Assembly: GCA_007922195.1 (NCBI GenBank)
Contig: ML682059.1
Location: 15,486,653-15,550,652, forward strand
DNA length: 64,000 nt
Direction of reading: 5' to 3'
From: Podocnemis expansa
Taxonomy: Eukaryota; Chordata; Testudines; Podocnemididae
Under the pieces are notes generated by a model. That model worked only from the letters and a program-made list of their open reading frames with translations, was not told the origin of the DNA and ran no database searches. Positions 12,124-23,318 of the stretch are shown here, in pieces. The position numbers and the translations under genes are program-made. Numbering within the stretch: the stretch's first letter is position 1; every line of letters begins with the position of its first letter.

Positions 12124-13320
12124 TGTAGAGGGAAAATCTACAGAGAAAAGATGTGGAGTGGTCTGTTTAGAGGCAGATAGGTATGTCATAATAGATCACT
12201 TGGCATTGACCAGTATAAAATAGGATCCACTCAAAATAACCAATCAGGAAGAAGGAGATCTGCTAAGTGGGGTGGAACTAGACCTCTAGAGTTGTATAAA
12301 AGGAGCAGCATTTCACTGCTGAACTTTGGAGATCTCTCCCAAGGCCACCCTAGCGTCAGCTTTGTCCTGATGGCCTTGAGCCTAGCTCAAAAATCCTGGG
12401 TGAGGCACTCCAGTCCAGAGGGTACAGCAGAGTGAAGTCTCTGTTGGGGGACTCTTGGGTCTCACTGTGTCTGGTAGGAGCTTCTAGAGGGTACAACTGG
12501 GACTCCTTCCCAGTTGGCGGACTTTTTGTCTCACAGTCTCTGGTACAGGCTGCGTGAAGCTCTCGCTCCAATGGAGCTGTGCCAATCAGTTAACTGAGTC
12601 CTGATTAGAGACACAGAGTTCCTGAGGAAGTTTGATCTGTTGCTTGAAGGTTTTGGTTCATCTTTGGTCCGCTGAAGGATATGAGCCACATGGCTAACTG
12701 AATACCACCTTAAGGCTCTGATTCCTAGAGTCCTAACACTGTATGCACCCTGTGAAATTCCCTGTAGCCAGGCAGCACTTTGCTTGTATAGTAAAAACTG
12801 CAGCCGCTAAAGAATTAGCATGTCAGCTAAAAGAACAGCAGCTAGAAGCCAAGACCACTGGATGGAGCCAGCTCCTGACCGGACCAGCCTGTTGCACCCG
12901 TGGGCAAAAAAAAACCCTTTCGAAGAACTAAGGGTGTCGTGAGTAAGCTCTCTCCATTCCACAGTGACTGGCCCTCATTTGTGGAATGCTATAGTTTGTT
13001 AAGTGTTTAGCTTAATGTATTTGTTGTATTGTTAATTTTATAATTATATGCATGTAACCTGAAGTATTAGAACCCAGCAGAGCAGTACTCCAATTTCAAC
13101 TGTCAGCATTCTATTGTAACTGTCGTTCTATGTAATGCTTACTGCAATGCTGTGATATACAGGTATTAATTGGGATATGTATTTTCATTTTCTTGAATTT
13201 CATTCTAATTTTGTAATATCTAAATAAACGTTAATACCTGTTTTCAAAGAATCCACTGCCCTAAGTCTGTTTATTGCTTTAAGCCTGTTCTTGATTGGTG
13301 GGCTGTAGCCGTATTTTCCA
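12124..13320 (+). mobile_element. LTR-like segment with CCAAT, TATA and poly(A) signal
   Basis: Begins TGTAGAGGGAAAATC and ends near a loosely inverted copy (...ATTTTCCACTA at 13312-13323). It carries CCAATCAG at 12240-12247, TATAAAAGG at 12295-12303 and AATAAA at 13223-13228, which is the order expected of a long terminal repeat. No internal gag/pol sequence follows, and no clear target duplication is visible. It could instead be a non-LTR or DNA element with its own promoter. Confidence 0.4.
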
Positions 13321-13439
13321 CTAGGGGTTTTTGCCCATTTAGGTAGCACTGGTCATAACCTCTTATCTCAGAACTAGGTGAGATTAAGGTTCTTTAATGA
13401 ATTTACTGAAATTATTTATTTGCTGTCTCAGAGATGAGC

Positions 13440-13640
13440 TATCCCGTTAAAGGAATTTGAGTTCTGACATTTTGATGTCTGGCATGGAACTGGATGAGGA
13501 TGTCCTCTCTCCCCCAAATGCAGATGAGGCAGAGGACCTCCTCATGGGACCACACAGGGGCCCTGCATTGCCCATGGGAAGCAGCCACTGTGAGTTCTGC
13601 CACGCTCTTAGATGCCTGGAAGCACTCAGCCTGGCAGGGG
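13440..13640 (-). pseudogene. SANT/Myb-like Harbinger protein, N-terminal remnant
   Basis: The minus-strand translation includes APVWSHEEVLCLICIWGRED and then ILIQFHARHQNV. It aligns with the SANT-like protein of the complete element (PLWCREETLCLLRIGGSED...). Two tryptophans of the first helices are kept here (VWSHEE and IWGRED), whereas the 22152 copy has Gly at the second. The frame is cut by the truncation at 13440, so only about the first third of the DNA-binding region remains. Confidence 0.72.
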
Positions 13641-13927
13641 AGAGGCACTTCCTCCTTCCTGATGCTGTGCAGCCTGGGAGGTGGAAGGGCAATCAGCGCC
13701 TGAATCACTCTGATGGTTATTTTGAAATAACTCATCTGAAGGGTGTTATTTTGAAATGACCATTTCGCTCTAAGCCTTGTTTCAATTTAAAACAGGGTTT
13801 TAGTCCCCTTATTTTGAAATTATGGGGCTCGTCATTTCAAAACAAAGGAATGTTGTGTGGACCTACGTATTTTTAAATGGAAATAACTGGCATTATTTCG
13901 ATTTAAAAGCTGCGTGTGGACATAGCC
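13440..13927 (-). mobile_element. Truncated Harbinger (SANT-gene end)
   Basis: The right terminal repeat ends at 13927 and reads, inverted, GGCTATGTCCACACGCAG. It is followed inward by degraded TTTTGAAATAA blocks and then by the start of a SANT-like gene on the minus strand. It stops at 13440 with no opposite terminal repeat, so most of the element is missing. Confidence 0.75.
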
Positions 13928-16328
13928 CCTGTGTATGATTTTGAGCGTTTCAGTTGATTAGAGTAAATGACAATGCAGAGCACTCAAAGGGACTGGAGGA
14001 AACTTCAGCTTCCTTTGATTCAAAGTTCCAGATGCAAGTTTCCTTTAGATGCATACTTCATATGGATCTTCAGCAACAGCAGCCTACCAATAGAAAAGGA
14101 TATCATTCATGGCAGTGAAAAAGGAGGTTATGCAAGGTTCACATCTCCAATGGCATAAACATGAGACTTTTCTCACAAGCTGTCACACTTCACTTGTTGG
14201 TGAGATGTGTTGTGTCAGTGGGTCATAATAATTGTTCTAAGTCTTGCTTAGGTCCTAAAACAAATTACCTGAGTGACACCCTTTTGGCACTATTGAAGTG
14301 AGCTGCAAGGGAATACATATTGCATAACAGATGCTCCTACCAAGATTTTGTTTGAGTTAGGCAGTAATTTAATATTATTATGGCATGTCAGATAATAAGG
14401 AATAAGCGATTGACTTCGCCTTTTTACACATAGTAAAACATTTATATACTTTAGTATGGTCATTGAAACAAAAATATCCACTAAACCTGATTAAAACGAA
14501 ACAGAATCACACTAAAAGATGTTTCACACAGGTTTGGGGAAGAAGATATGTTAATATTTTAAGTGTGAATAGATAAAACAGTTCAGTAACAGGATACATT
14601 TTACTTTAAATAGAAGGGATCTAAACCAACAGGTGGGTTTGTTTTTTCTTTAGTTAGTGGGACTGACAACCACAGATTTTACAACACAGAGTTCCATATC
14701 AGCTAAAGTCCCCTGTGATAGCCCACAGCAAAGCACTCAGCTCAAGAAAAATATATCAAAGTAAATATTTTTTTCTACAGTCTAGTTACACAACAACTGA
14801 GCAGAAAGTCAAATGACGAAATAATTGTACCTTCCAGCTTCTAGTCAGTTACATCTGATAGAAATTTACATGGGAACTGGAAACAACCAAACAGAATACA
14901 AACAAATAAAAAACAAAACAAAACAAAACCACCCTGAGAAACAAAGCCACCCTTTCAATTATTACTAGCATGAAAGCATTTTGTAAGTAAAACTGTTAGA
15001 CAGCTCAGTGCTGCAATGTGCAAAAAGCAGAATGTCAGCATTGAGTCAATTTAAGTGTAAAATAACTCAGAATAGATGCAGACAAGTGGGACAAATGCTT
15101 GATTGCTTATTTGTGACTGCCTATACTCTGGGATTTGATTTAAAAAAAAAATCTCTGCTAGCAGGGCTAGCTCTATTTTTCAGAAGCAAACTGCTTTCTG
15201 GATTTGATAAACAGGACACATCAGCTAACAATTTAAACTCAAAAGCCGTAATAATAGGTATGTGGCTTTTCCCCAGAGGCTTGAAGTTAAAATGCTACAA
15301 ACACTGCAGAACGGCAACTAAACACATGTCCCATGGGCATTGCTTGGCTTCATTCTGCATGTGCATGGAAATGTGGAAAACAAGGTCAACGTAGATTTGG
15401 TCATTTCAACCATGCTGTGAAAATGTAAAGGATTTTGAGTTGTCAGGAGAACAAGCTATTATTGCCTAGTTTAAAGGAAGGAGTAACTAAAGTGAACTTC
15501 ATTTTACTCTAGAACCTATAAAAAGAGTTTGAGTCAATTCAGAACAATGAGTGGGAAAGTGATTTTTTTTTTTTTTTTTTTTTTTGGTATCAACTTTCTC
15601 CATAAGGAATCTTTTGTCAAGCTAGCCATACCATTTGCTGTTCCATTTATGTTAATATAAGGGTTCATTTAAACATAACAGCAGCACATGAATATAATGC
15701 AAGGTCTTGTTGATCCATCTGCTTCATGATATTTGATATATTTAAGTATCCCATATTACCACTTAGCTCCATCAGTTTCTGCCAAATCAGGGATTGAAAT
15801 TCAAGCATCATATAAGTCAATGGGATTTTTGCTGTTGATACCAATGAGGTCTGGATTTGATCCTAAATTTTTCTTTCAGAAACTCATTCTGGAGCAAATG
15901 TGAACCTATGCAGTAAGTCTTTGAAAGAAAGTCAGGCTGTGAAACAACTGCTTTTAAAAGGGTGAGATTCATCTGTGGCCTAATACTGCAAAGTGGGGAG
16001 TGTTGCAGGGTTGAGAGAGCTGAGCTCCACACTGGGTGGAGTGATAAAGAGTGATATATTCAGTTACAACATCTATTCCACTCATTCTCCTTTGCTGATG
16101 AGCAACAAAGTGAGCCCATAGTTAACTACTTCACAACTTCTTATTGAAAATAAAATGTAAATACACTCTCTCTCTGTAACATCCCTAAAACATCTACTTG
16201 ATAAAATGATTATAAAATGAATGTAGGCACCCTCTACTTGTGGCATATTTGAATTTATTTAGAAGGTTAACATTTCAGCAGATCCTGTATGCTGCAAGTT
16301 CTGCCACCGAGAGACTACAACTCCCATA
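13928..16328. other. AT-rich non-coding sequence
   Basis: No gene recognised. Contains a short repeat with internal symmetry at 15813-15860 (listed separately), a poly-T run at 15563-15585 and 'gactacaactcccatag' at 16313, a word common in vertebrate repeats. The longest frame (128 codons, 15008-15394 +) has no known motif. Confidence 0.55.
15813..15860 (+). repeat. Short repeat 'AAGTCAATGGGA', copy 1 of 4
   Basis: Order: AAGTCAATGGGATTTTTGCT, then a degraded TTGACTTCAATGG-like part, then 'ggtctggattt'. It matches 20833-20900, 51386-51433 and 54667-54712 in word order. The halves are inverted (TCAATGG ... CCATTGA), so the unit could fold. Confidence 0.5.
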
Positions 16329-17239
16329 GGCTGTGTTCACACAGCCTCCTTATTTTGAAACAACAGAGGTTGTTTCGAAATAAGGTTTCAGCTGTTCACA
16401 CGACGCACAGTTGTTTCGAAACAAGGGGAAGCCCTTGTTTTGAAACAACTGTGTTGTTTTGAAACAAGTTAAACCCCATTTGGGGTCGAAACAAACTTGT
16501 TTCGAAACCCTTGTTTCGAAAGAAGGCGTGTGAACGTTTGTTTCGGAACAAAGTGTTCTGAAACAACACTGGATCCTCAGCACCCTGGCCAGGGAACCCT
16601 CAGGGCCTTGGCCAGGNNNNNNNNNNNNNNNNNNNNNNNNNNNNNNNNNNNNNNNNNNNNNNNNNNNNNNNNNNNNNNNNNNNNNNNNNNNNNNNNNNNN
16701 NNNNNNNNNNNNNNNNNNNNNNNNNNNNNNNNNNNNNNNNNNNNNNNNNNNNNNNNNNNNNNNNNNNNNNNNNNNNNNNNNNNNNNNNNNNNNNNNNNNN
16801 NNNNNNNNNNNNNNNNNNNNNNNNNNNNNNNNNNNNNNNNNNNNNNNNNNNNNNNNNNNNNNNNNNNNNNNNNNNNNNNNNNNNNNNNNNNNNNNNNNNN
16901 NNNNNNNNNNNNNNNNNNNNNNNNNNNNNNNNNNNNNNNNNNNNNNNNNNNNNNNNNNNNNNNNNNNNNNNNNNNNNNNNNNNNNNNNNNNNNNNNNNNN
17001 NNNNNNNNNNNNNNNNCTGCCGCAGCGGCTCACCCCCAGGGGGCTGCAGCCCCCTGACACAGGTACCGAAATAGCAAGTTCATAGTATGAACCTGCTGTT
17101 TCGATTCCTGCTTTTTCCCCTTATTTCGAATTAACATTTTGTTAATTCGAAATAAGTTGTTCCGAAATAAGGGTTATTTCGATATACAGTTGTTTCGAAA
17201 CAACCGTATCGAAATAACCCGCTGTGTGAGAACATAGCC
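16329..17239. mobile_element. Harbinger MITE, TTTCGAAACAA type, TSD ATA, holds assembly gap
   Basis: GGCTGTGTTCACAC at the left pairs with GAACATAGCC at the right; ATA flanks both sides (16326-16328, 17240-17242). The arms are GTTTCGAAACAA blocks with many CpGs intact, which suggests a younger copy. The interior is GC-rich on both sides of a run of N. The left edge of the gap shares 'CAGCACCCTGGCCAGGG' with the MITE at 28504. Confidence 0.85.
16617..17016. other. Assembly gap of 400 N
   Basis: Exactly 400 unknown bases inside the GC-rich core of a MITE. Translations spanning it are meaningless. The real length may differ from 400. Confidence 0.97.
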
Positions 17240-17242
17240 ATA

Positions 17243-18774
17243 ATCTCTTTTGAAAAAGAGAGGAGACCCTTCCTGCCCCTCTGGGGACACAGGAGGACTG
17301 GGTGGTCTCCATTTTTGGGAGGGAGTGCATGGCCCTTTCTGGAAGTTGCTGAGACTGCTCCTGGGGTTCCTGAGACTGCTGGAGGCTTTCCCAAGCAGGG
17401 AGTTTCAGAGCTTGGTGGCCTTACGCAGCCCAAAGCAGGATCTGAGCCAAAAGCTTGCTCAGCTGGGCCTGCAGTGAGTGGTGTGAATGTCTGCCCCCCC
17501 ACACCGCCTTTTTGGAGCAGGACTTGTAAAGGAAGGGGCTCTTCAGAGAGACTGACTGGGCCTGAGAAGAGGAAGAGTGGTAGTCTTTTTGAACTAGGGC
17601 CCAACTACTGACATTGGTTGGGTCCACTCCTGATCTTCTGTGTGGTACTGAATGGATACATTGAATCAGCAGAGTGCTGCTTTGCCTTCTTCATCAAACC
17701 TTCAGGTGCACCCATGCAAGCAAGGGGTCTGGGTTCTGAACTCTGGAGGAGTGCACACTCCAGAGGTGCGGTAAAAGGGCAGTGTCAATGCCAGTTAGTG
17801 AGTTTCACTATTTACTGTATTCTGTCTTTTGTTGATTGATTTATTCAACTGAGCATGTCATACTTAGTTTCAGCCTGTAATGCCCAGTTCCTTAATATGA
17901 GTAAAGGTTTGTTAACCCTAATTTAAGTAATTGGGTGTACTGAATGCATAACTGATATTTTTTAATTAGACCTATCGGTAAGCCACAGATTATTCTTGTT
18001 AGACCTCTGCCACAGATTATTCTTGTTGGCATGGGTTTAGTCCTGGAGGCTCCCAAGGCATGCCACTGAGTGTGTACAGGATCTAGCCAGGTGGAGGTAC
18101 TGCCAATTGTAAAGTTATGTAAGAATGAAGGGACTGCAGCAGAGGGGTGGGTAGAGGATTCCCACTATTTCCAACATCACCAATGGGATGGTCAGCATCT
18201 CCTTGTCATCAAGCTTAGGCGCCTGTGCACATATGAGTGTTGCCTGCTTGCAAGTAGCCCAGGGAGAAAAGGGAGGGCGTTACAGAATATTCATGACTAT
18301 ATGAGGAATGTAAGTATGCCCACCCCTGTTATACCTGCCCACAGCTTTAACTTAGAGAGTGCAGGCACTTTACCTTGAAACATATTATCATTCCAACAAA
18401 AATAACTACGGATTCCTTAGCAAGCAGTTTGTAAGAAATTCTTGGGCCCTGCTCCTCTACCCCAGGAATTTAGCCCAGTACCCACAGTAAGCAGCTTCTG
18501 GGAGTTAAAGAACAGAGTAATTTCCTGTTGAAGTTGAAGATGATCTATACTTCTCAGATGATACTCAACAAGTACTAGGCCTGGCTCGCTCACTGAGGTG
18601 TTGAGCCTGAAGCCTAACAATAAACACATTCTTCCATGAAGTGGAATGATCATGAGAAGATTAAAACAAAACCAATCCTATGATTTTGGAGCACTTAGAG
18701 TAATCCCTAAGAGTATGACTGAGCAACACAAGAACATGTTAGAAGTTCATTCCATCACAATAAGTGATCTTAAG
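17243..18774. other. Non-coding sequence, possibly a decayed retroelement
   Basis: Moderately GC-rich from 17243 to 17800, with frames on both strands that I do not recognise. A 27-bp tandem duplication is present: GCCACAGATTATTCTTGTT at 17982-18000 and again at 18009-18027. The composition suggests part of an old LTR element, but there is no decisive motif. Confidence 0.4.
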
Positions 18775-19182
18775 GGATATGTCTATGCTGGAGGCTCTGT
18801 TAATTGAACTTAACAAGGTCGAGTTTAAATCAACTTAAAGTCAACATTGTTAAGTTGACTTATAGAGTCCACATTAGAAATTCCTGTTGGCTGCCTGTGT
18901 CCACACTTGCAGGTGCTAGGTTGACCCTTTCAGGTGGCCAGGAACTCTGGGAAATGGCCTGGAAGCCAATTAAGTCAATTTAAGTGCTATTCCCTGTCTA
19001 CACTGGCTTAAGTCAACTTAATAAGGTTGACTTAAGTGTTAAGTCAACCTTAAGAGGTAGTGTTATTAAGCTGACTTAAGGAAGTGCTTAAGTCAACTTA
19101 ATAAAAGCCCATGTGGCTGCAGGGGTCTGTAGGTTGGCTTAAGCTTCCTTAAGCAGACCTAAGACTCCAGTGTAGACGTACC
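18775..19182. mobile_element. MITE of the TTAAGTCAACTTAA type
   Basis: The ends are GGATATGTCTATGCTGG and (inverted) GGTACGTCTACACTGG. The arms are arrays of TTAAGTCGACTTAA-like palindromes, mostly seen as GTCAAC or GTTGAC. The centre is short and carries 'ccacacttgcaggtgctagg'. It shares the terminal word with the TTCGAA elements but uses a different palindrome. No clean target duplication. Confidence 0.75.
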
Positions 19183-20080
19183 ACAGAAGATCACACTCAT
19201 AGGCACAGTGACAATTTTAAGGAAAATCAAAGGAGAACAAGTGCACCTGAGCACCTAAAATTCAAGAATTCTGGGAAGGGCTAGCAAAACTCCAGATGTG
19301 GCCAGTACTATAATCCTTTGCACAAGACCCTCTTTCTGCAATGATATTTTCTTCGTATTTCCAAACTAAGTCAGAATCCTTCACCCCTTTCTGAGGAAAT
19401 GCATTTCTTCAGAACAGTATCCTATTTATCACATATGGTTTGTCAACCCAAACACAATTTCATCAGTTGCCCACAAACCGACAATGAGAAAAAACTGACC
19501 TGTCATGTTTAATTCTTCCTATACATTCTAGAAACAATCCTGTTTTAGATCCACTATGAGCTGGACAACCCAATCTACTTGGTCTGCATGGCAAAATATA
19601 TAATATCTGCACAACAATATAATTCTTTTATTCACCACCTACTGTCACTCAAATATACCCCATAAGAGACATGACACAAAAGTATGTTCATGCCTAATTA
19701 TTAATTTTTTTCCTGGAAAATTAGTGGTTACTTCCAGACAATTTGGCAGAAATCTGTTAAAATGTGATCTCAAGTATATTTTCCTTTTTTTTTTAAAATT
19801 CATTTTCCAGTCCAAAAAGATTCTAAACTCCAATGCCAAAAGCATCCTTTGGCATAACTCCATTTTCTTCATGAGCACTGCACTAAGGATGAATTTGGAC
19901 TTGAATGATTATCTACTGCTAAAAATATTTAAGCATTAAATAACTGAATTACTAAAAATGATTATGTTCATTTATATATAATATATTGCAATTAGGAGTG
20001 AAGGTCCAGATTCTGTTCTGATATTATTTGTTTTTAACTATATCTGTAAGAAAGAAACTTATAAACCAGTAAGTATTCTA
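19183..20080. other. AT-rich non-coding sequence
   Basis: Nothing recognised; short frames at 19645-19939 look like chance. Confidence 0.55.
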
Positions 20081-20325
20081 AGTTAGGGGAAACATCCTCC
20101 TGACTTACATGGCCAATTTTGATTTTCATATTCTTCTCCCATCTGTGAGGTGAACTCATATCTTCTGGGCAAAGCTAGTGTAAATAAACTACACCCAAAA
20201 GGCCCACATTGGACTTGGGGGATAGTAGACTTTTTTCAGTTAATGATGGCCTCAGTGCTTAAGGAATGGCTGTGGCCCACAACATCCTCACTACGCACAA
20301 TTCTCAAGTGGACTCCATCTGTTCA
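20081..20325 (+). repeat. Local direct duplication, copy A
   Basis: Aligns base by base, with scattered changes, to 21100-21333. Shared words include 'gattttcatattcttctcc', 'agtgtaaataaact', 'cttcagttaatga' and 'aatggctgtggcccaca'. No terminal repeats or poly-A are visible, so it may be a local duplication or two copies of an unknown dispersed repeat. Confidence 0.8.
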
Positions 20326-21099
20326 CTCATAGTTCTTTCCCTGTCCCATCATTAGTCTGTGAAGGTGAAGGCTCTGTATGGAGGGCTTGTGGATGCACTG
20401 TATGTAGGCTGTCTGGGGCCTGGGAGCCCTGCACTGAGTTTGGCCACAAGGTAACAGTTCCAGTTCATGAAAACTTTTGGGGCTTTTGCACTCAAACAAA
20501 ATCAAAACCTTTGGAAGATTTTTGTAAACAAAATGTTGTGGAAACATCCAGTTATGGATAAAAAAGATCAGAGTCTCTCTCTTTCTCTCTCTCATATCCA
20601 CATGGTCCTGAAAAAACATAATCAATACCTTTTTGTCAGATATTTTATATGTGACAACACGGCATTTTTGGACAAAAAAAATATTTATATTTCCAGTCTC
20701 TGTACCCAGCACAGTTTTCAGTGAGTCTTGGAGCTTGTTTGCTTGCATAGGAAATGGACAGATTTTCATCACTCATGTCTAGGTAACAGTCCTCCACTTA
20801 CCAGGATGATGGGCTAGACTGCTCAAGAGGAATGAAATTCTGGCCCTATTAAAGTCAATGGCAAAGTTCCCATTGGCGTCCTCGGGACCAGGATTTCACA
20901 GTATGTCTATTCTATACTTAATTTATATAGTAATACTAATTTACTGTAAATAAAAAAAAAACTGATATAAAATGAGGATCCTGATAGTTACATGGGTCTT
21001 CAGTCATCTGGCAACAGTAGACCTGATTTCAGTCTCAGTAAAATCCAGAATAATTCCAGTGGATGCAATGGCAGGTTCGATTTGTTCAATTTGTCAGTA
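20326..21099. other. Non-coding sequence between the duplicated blocks
   Basis: Contains a short repeat at 20833-20900. The 149-codon minus-strand frame at 20323-20772 has no recognisable domain. Confidence 0.5.
20833..20900 (+). repeat. Short repeat 'AAGTCAATGG', copy 2 of 4
   Basis: The best preserved copy: 'tgaaattctggccctatt', 'aaagtcaatggcaaag', 'ttcccattgg', 'gaccaggatttcaca'. The two ends (GAAATTCTGGCCC and GACCAGGATTTCA) are themselves roughly inverted. Confidence 0.6.
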
Positions 21100-21333
21100 A
21101 GTTAGGGTAAACTTATCCTCCTGATCTAAGTGGCAGATTTTGATTTTCATATTCTTCTCCTCCTGTGAGCTCATATCCTCTGAGCAAAGTTAGTGTAAAT
21201 AAACTTCAAAAATTCCCACATGGAACATGAGGGATCATAGACTTTCTTCAGTTAATGACAGCTTCTGTGCTTAAGAAATGGCTGTGGCCCACAGTCACCT
21301 ATCTCACTATGCATATAGAGTCCATTTGTTGCT
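21100..21333 (+). repeat. Local direct duplication, copy B
   Basis: Second copy of the block at 20081-20325, same orientation, about 1.02 kb downstream, with several small deletions and base changes. The divergence indicates an old event. Confidence 0.8.
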
Positions 21334-21445
21334 ACAGGGATATCTGTTTAACTAGAACATCTTCTGCGGGCCCTGTTATCATTCCATTACTGGCTGGTTT
21401 TTATTGGTTAGTTCCAGTACTCTTGTAGAGTACATATCCTGTCAT

Positions 21446-21865
21446 CATAACTTCATAGTTTCATAGCTCCCAGGACCAGAAGGGACCACAGAAGATCTGT
21501 TAGTCATACTTTTTCTTCCATATAAGCCAAAGAAAATCCCCAGGATAATTCTGCTTGAATAAGAGCATATTTTCAAAAGAAAAATATCTAATCTTTATTT
21601 AACAATAGTCAGGTAGTGAGAATCCACCACAATATTTGGTAAGTTGCTCCTGTGGTTAGTTACTCTCACTGTTAAAAAGCTACCCCTTATTGCCACTCCA
21701 AATTTGTCTAGCTTTAACTTTACACTATTGGATCTTGTTTTGCCATTGTCTTCTAGATTGAAAAGCCCACTGCCATATATTTGTTCTGCATATAGGAACT
21801 TGTAGATTGTGATCAAATCGCCCCTTAACCTTTTCTTTTAAATAGACTGAGCTCCTTGAATCTAT
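21446..21865 (-). mobile_element. CR1 LINE remnant, 3' part, before Harbinger insertion
   Basis: Reverse complement of a CR1 3' region: 'ccaggaccagaagggacca', 'gagaatccaccacaatatttgg', 'tagttactctcactgttaaa', 'agactgagctccttgaatctat'. The match stops at the Harbinger end and resumes at 25037 in the correct place, so 21446-21865 and 25037-25779 are one insertion. Confidence 0.88.
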
Positions 21866-22151
21866 GGCTGTGTTCAGATGACAGTTTTCTTTTGAAACAA
21901 CACCCGCTGTTTTGAAATAAAATTTCATATGTCCACATGACGTACCATTATTTTGAAACAATGGGTCTCGTTGTTTTGAAATAATGGCCGTTGTTTCAAA
22001 ACAGTAAAACCTAGCAGGAAATCGAAATAGCTGTTGTTTCGAAACTGTTGTTTCGAAACAATGGCGTTTGGACATGTTGTTTCAAAACAACGGCTATTTC
22101 GATTCCAGCTTGGCTTGACCTTCTTCCTCCCAGGGTGCCCTGGGCCAGGGA

Positions 22152-22985
22152 GTGCCTTGCCAGCCTGCTGCCTCGTGCCAGCAGACGACAAACAGCATAG
22201 CACAGGCCCGTCCTTCTGGGGCAGAGGGGCCACACCGGTCCCCCTTGTGGTGCAGGGAGGAGACCCTCTGCCTCCTCAGGATAGGGGGCAGTGAGGACAT
22301 CAGGGCTAGGTTCCAGGTACGGCACCGCAACGTGGATGTGTACCGGGACATTAGTGAGGCCCTGTCTGCCGAGGGGTACGAGCGCACCACTGAGCAGGTG
22401 TGCTCGAAGGTTAAAACTCTGTGGCAGGACTACGCCCAGGCCAGGGAGGCGAGGCGGCTCCATGGGGCAGCAGCTGCCACCAGCTGCCCCTTTTGCCAGG
22501 AGCTCCACGCGTTCCTGGCCCAGGAGCCCAGTGGCCTGCCGTTGCAGCCAGTGGACTCTGGGGAGGCCCGTACCCTGGCCACCTCATCCACAGAGTCAGA
22601 GGCGGCCTCCTCTGACCATGAGGAACCCCTGGACATCGGGGACAGCAGCTGGCCCAGCAGTGCACCACCTGCTAGCCTGGAGCTGATCCCTGCCAGGGAC
22701 AAGCGTGCCACCAGCCCTGAGGAGGAGCCACCGGATGAGGAGGAAGCTGCCCTGGAGGGGACGTCATGGCGGACATCAGGCGTCCCAGTCGGTGAGTGGT
22801 CCCCCCCAAGAAGGCAGGCCCAGCCGTGGAAGCCATGGGTCCCGAGGGGGGCACAATGGTGGGATGGTGGGGCTGAGGCCCAGGGGCTGGGGTGCACCCA
22901 TGGGTGTGGGTGGCAGGGAGCCATGTGCATGAAGGGTCCCAGGTCCAAGCAGGACAGGGGTCCCTCAACACGGGGATGGCAATAG
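22152..22985 (+). CDS. SANT/Myb-like DNA-binding protein of Harbinger
   Basis: Family role: Harbinger's second protein, a trihelix Myb/SANT-like DNA-binding factor that binds the element's subterminal DNA and helps the transposase enter the nucleus. The frame is open for 277 codons. The DNA-binding part is at residues about 28-100: PLWCREETLCLLRIGGSEDI, RHRNVDVYRDISEAL, TTEQVCSKVKTLWQDYAQA. An acidic Ser/Glu-rich tail follows (SPEEEPPDEEEAA). A Gly stands where the 13440 copy and the family have Trp (IWG), which may harm folding. A good splice donor GTGAGT at 22792 and an acceptor ending CAG at 23193 would replace the last 64 codons with a few residues and a stop. The start at 22152 is the first ATG of the frame; a later start is possible. 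Probably a fossil that is still open, not a host gene. Confidence 0.68.
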   Translation: MPCQPAASCQQTTNSIAQARPSGAEGPHRSPLWCREETLCLLRIGGSEDIRARFQVRHRNVDVYRDISEALSAEGYERTTEQVCSKVKTLWQDYAQAREARRLHGAAAATSCPFCQELHAFLAQEPSGLPLQPVDSGEARTLATSSTESEAASSDHEEPLDIGDSSWPSSAPPASLELIPARDKRATSPEEEPPDEEEAALEGTSWRTSGVPVGEWSPPRRQAQPWKPWVPRGAQWWDGGAEAQGLGCTHGCGWQGAMCMKGPRSKQDRGPSTRGWQ

Positions 22986-23193
22986 GACGACATGGCAGCA
23001 TGCAGGGCAGGGATCCTGCAGCCAGCACTGCTGGCACATGGCCTTGGGAGACTTCCTTGGCCACATGCTGCTGAGGACAGCCCACTACTGTGGGCCACGA
23101 GGCCACATGCCCTCTGAGTGCAGTGTACACAGCACACAGACTGGGAAACCTGCTGGCTGTCGGGACAGGGCTGTTTGCCCTGTTTGTCCCCAG
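22792..23193 (+). other. Possible intron of the Harbinger SANT-like gene
   Basis: Donor G/GTGAGT at 22791-22797 and a pyrimidine-rich acceptor ending CCCCAG at 23193. The second exon would be very short before a stop near 23206, and the + strand poly(A) signal follows at 23319. Inferred from splice-site fit only. Confidence 0.35.
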
Positions 23194-23198
23194 ACCCC

Positions 23199-23284
23199 AT
23201 TCCCTGACCCACTGAAGCCCCCCTGTTGTGCCCCCACCCACATCCCTTGACCCACTGAAGCCCCCCTGTTGTGCTCCCACTCAA
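23199..23284. repeat. Two tandem 43-bp units in Harbinger 3' UTR
   Basis: 'GACCCACTGAAGCCCCCCTG' starts at 23206 and again at 23249, followed each time by 'TTGTGCCCCCAC' or 'TTGTGCTCCCAC'. A small local duplication between the SANT gene and its poly(A) signal. Confidence 0.7.
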
Positions 23285-23318
23285 CCCTTCCTGACTCCCA
23301 AGCTTCACTTTCCCTGTA

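Noticed and set aside
16350..17060. Frames running through the N gap
   Set aside because: The unknown bases make them artefacts.
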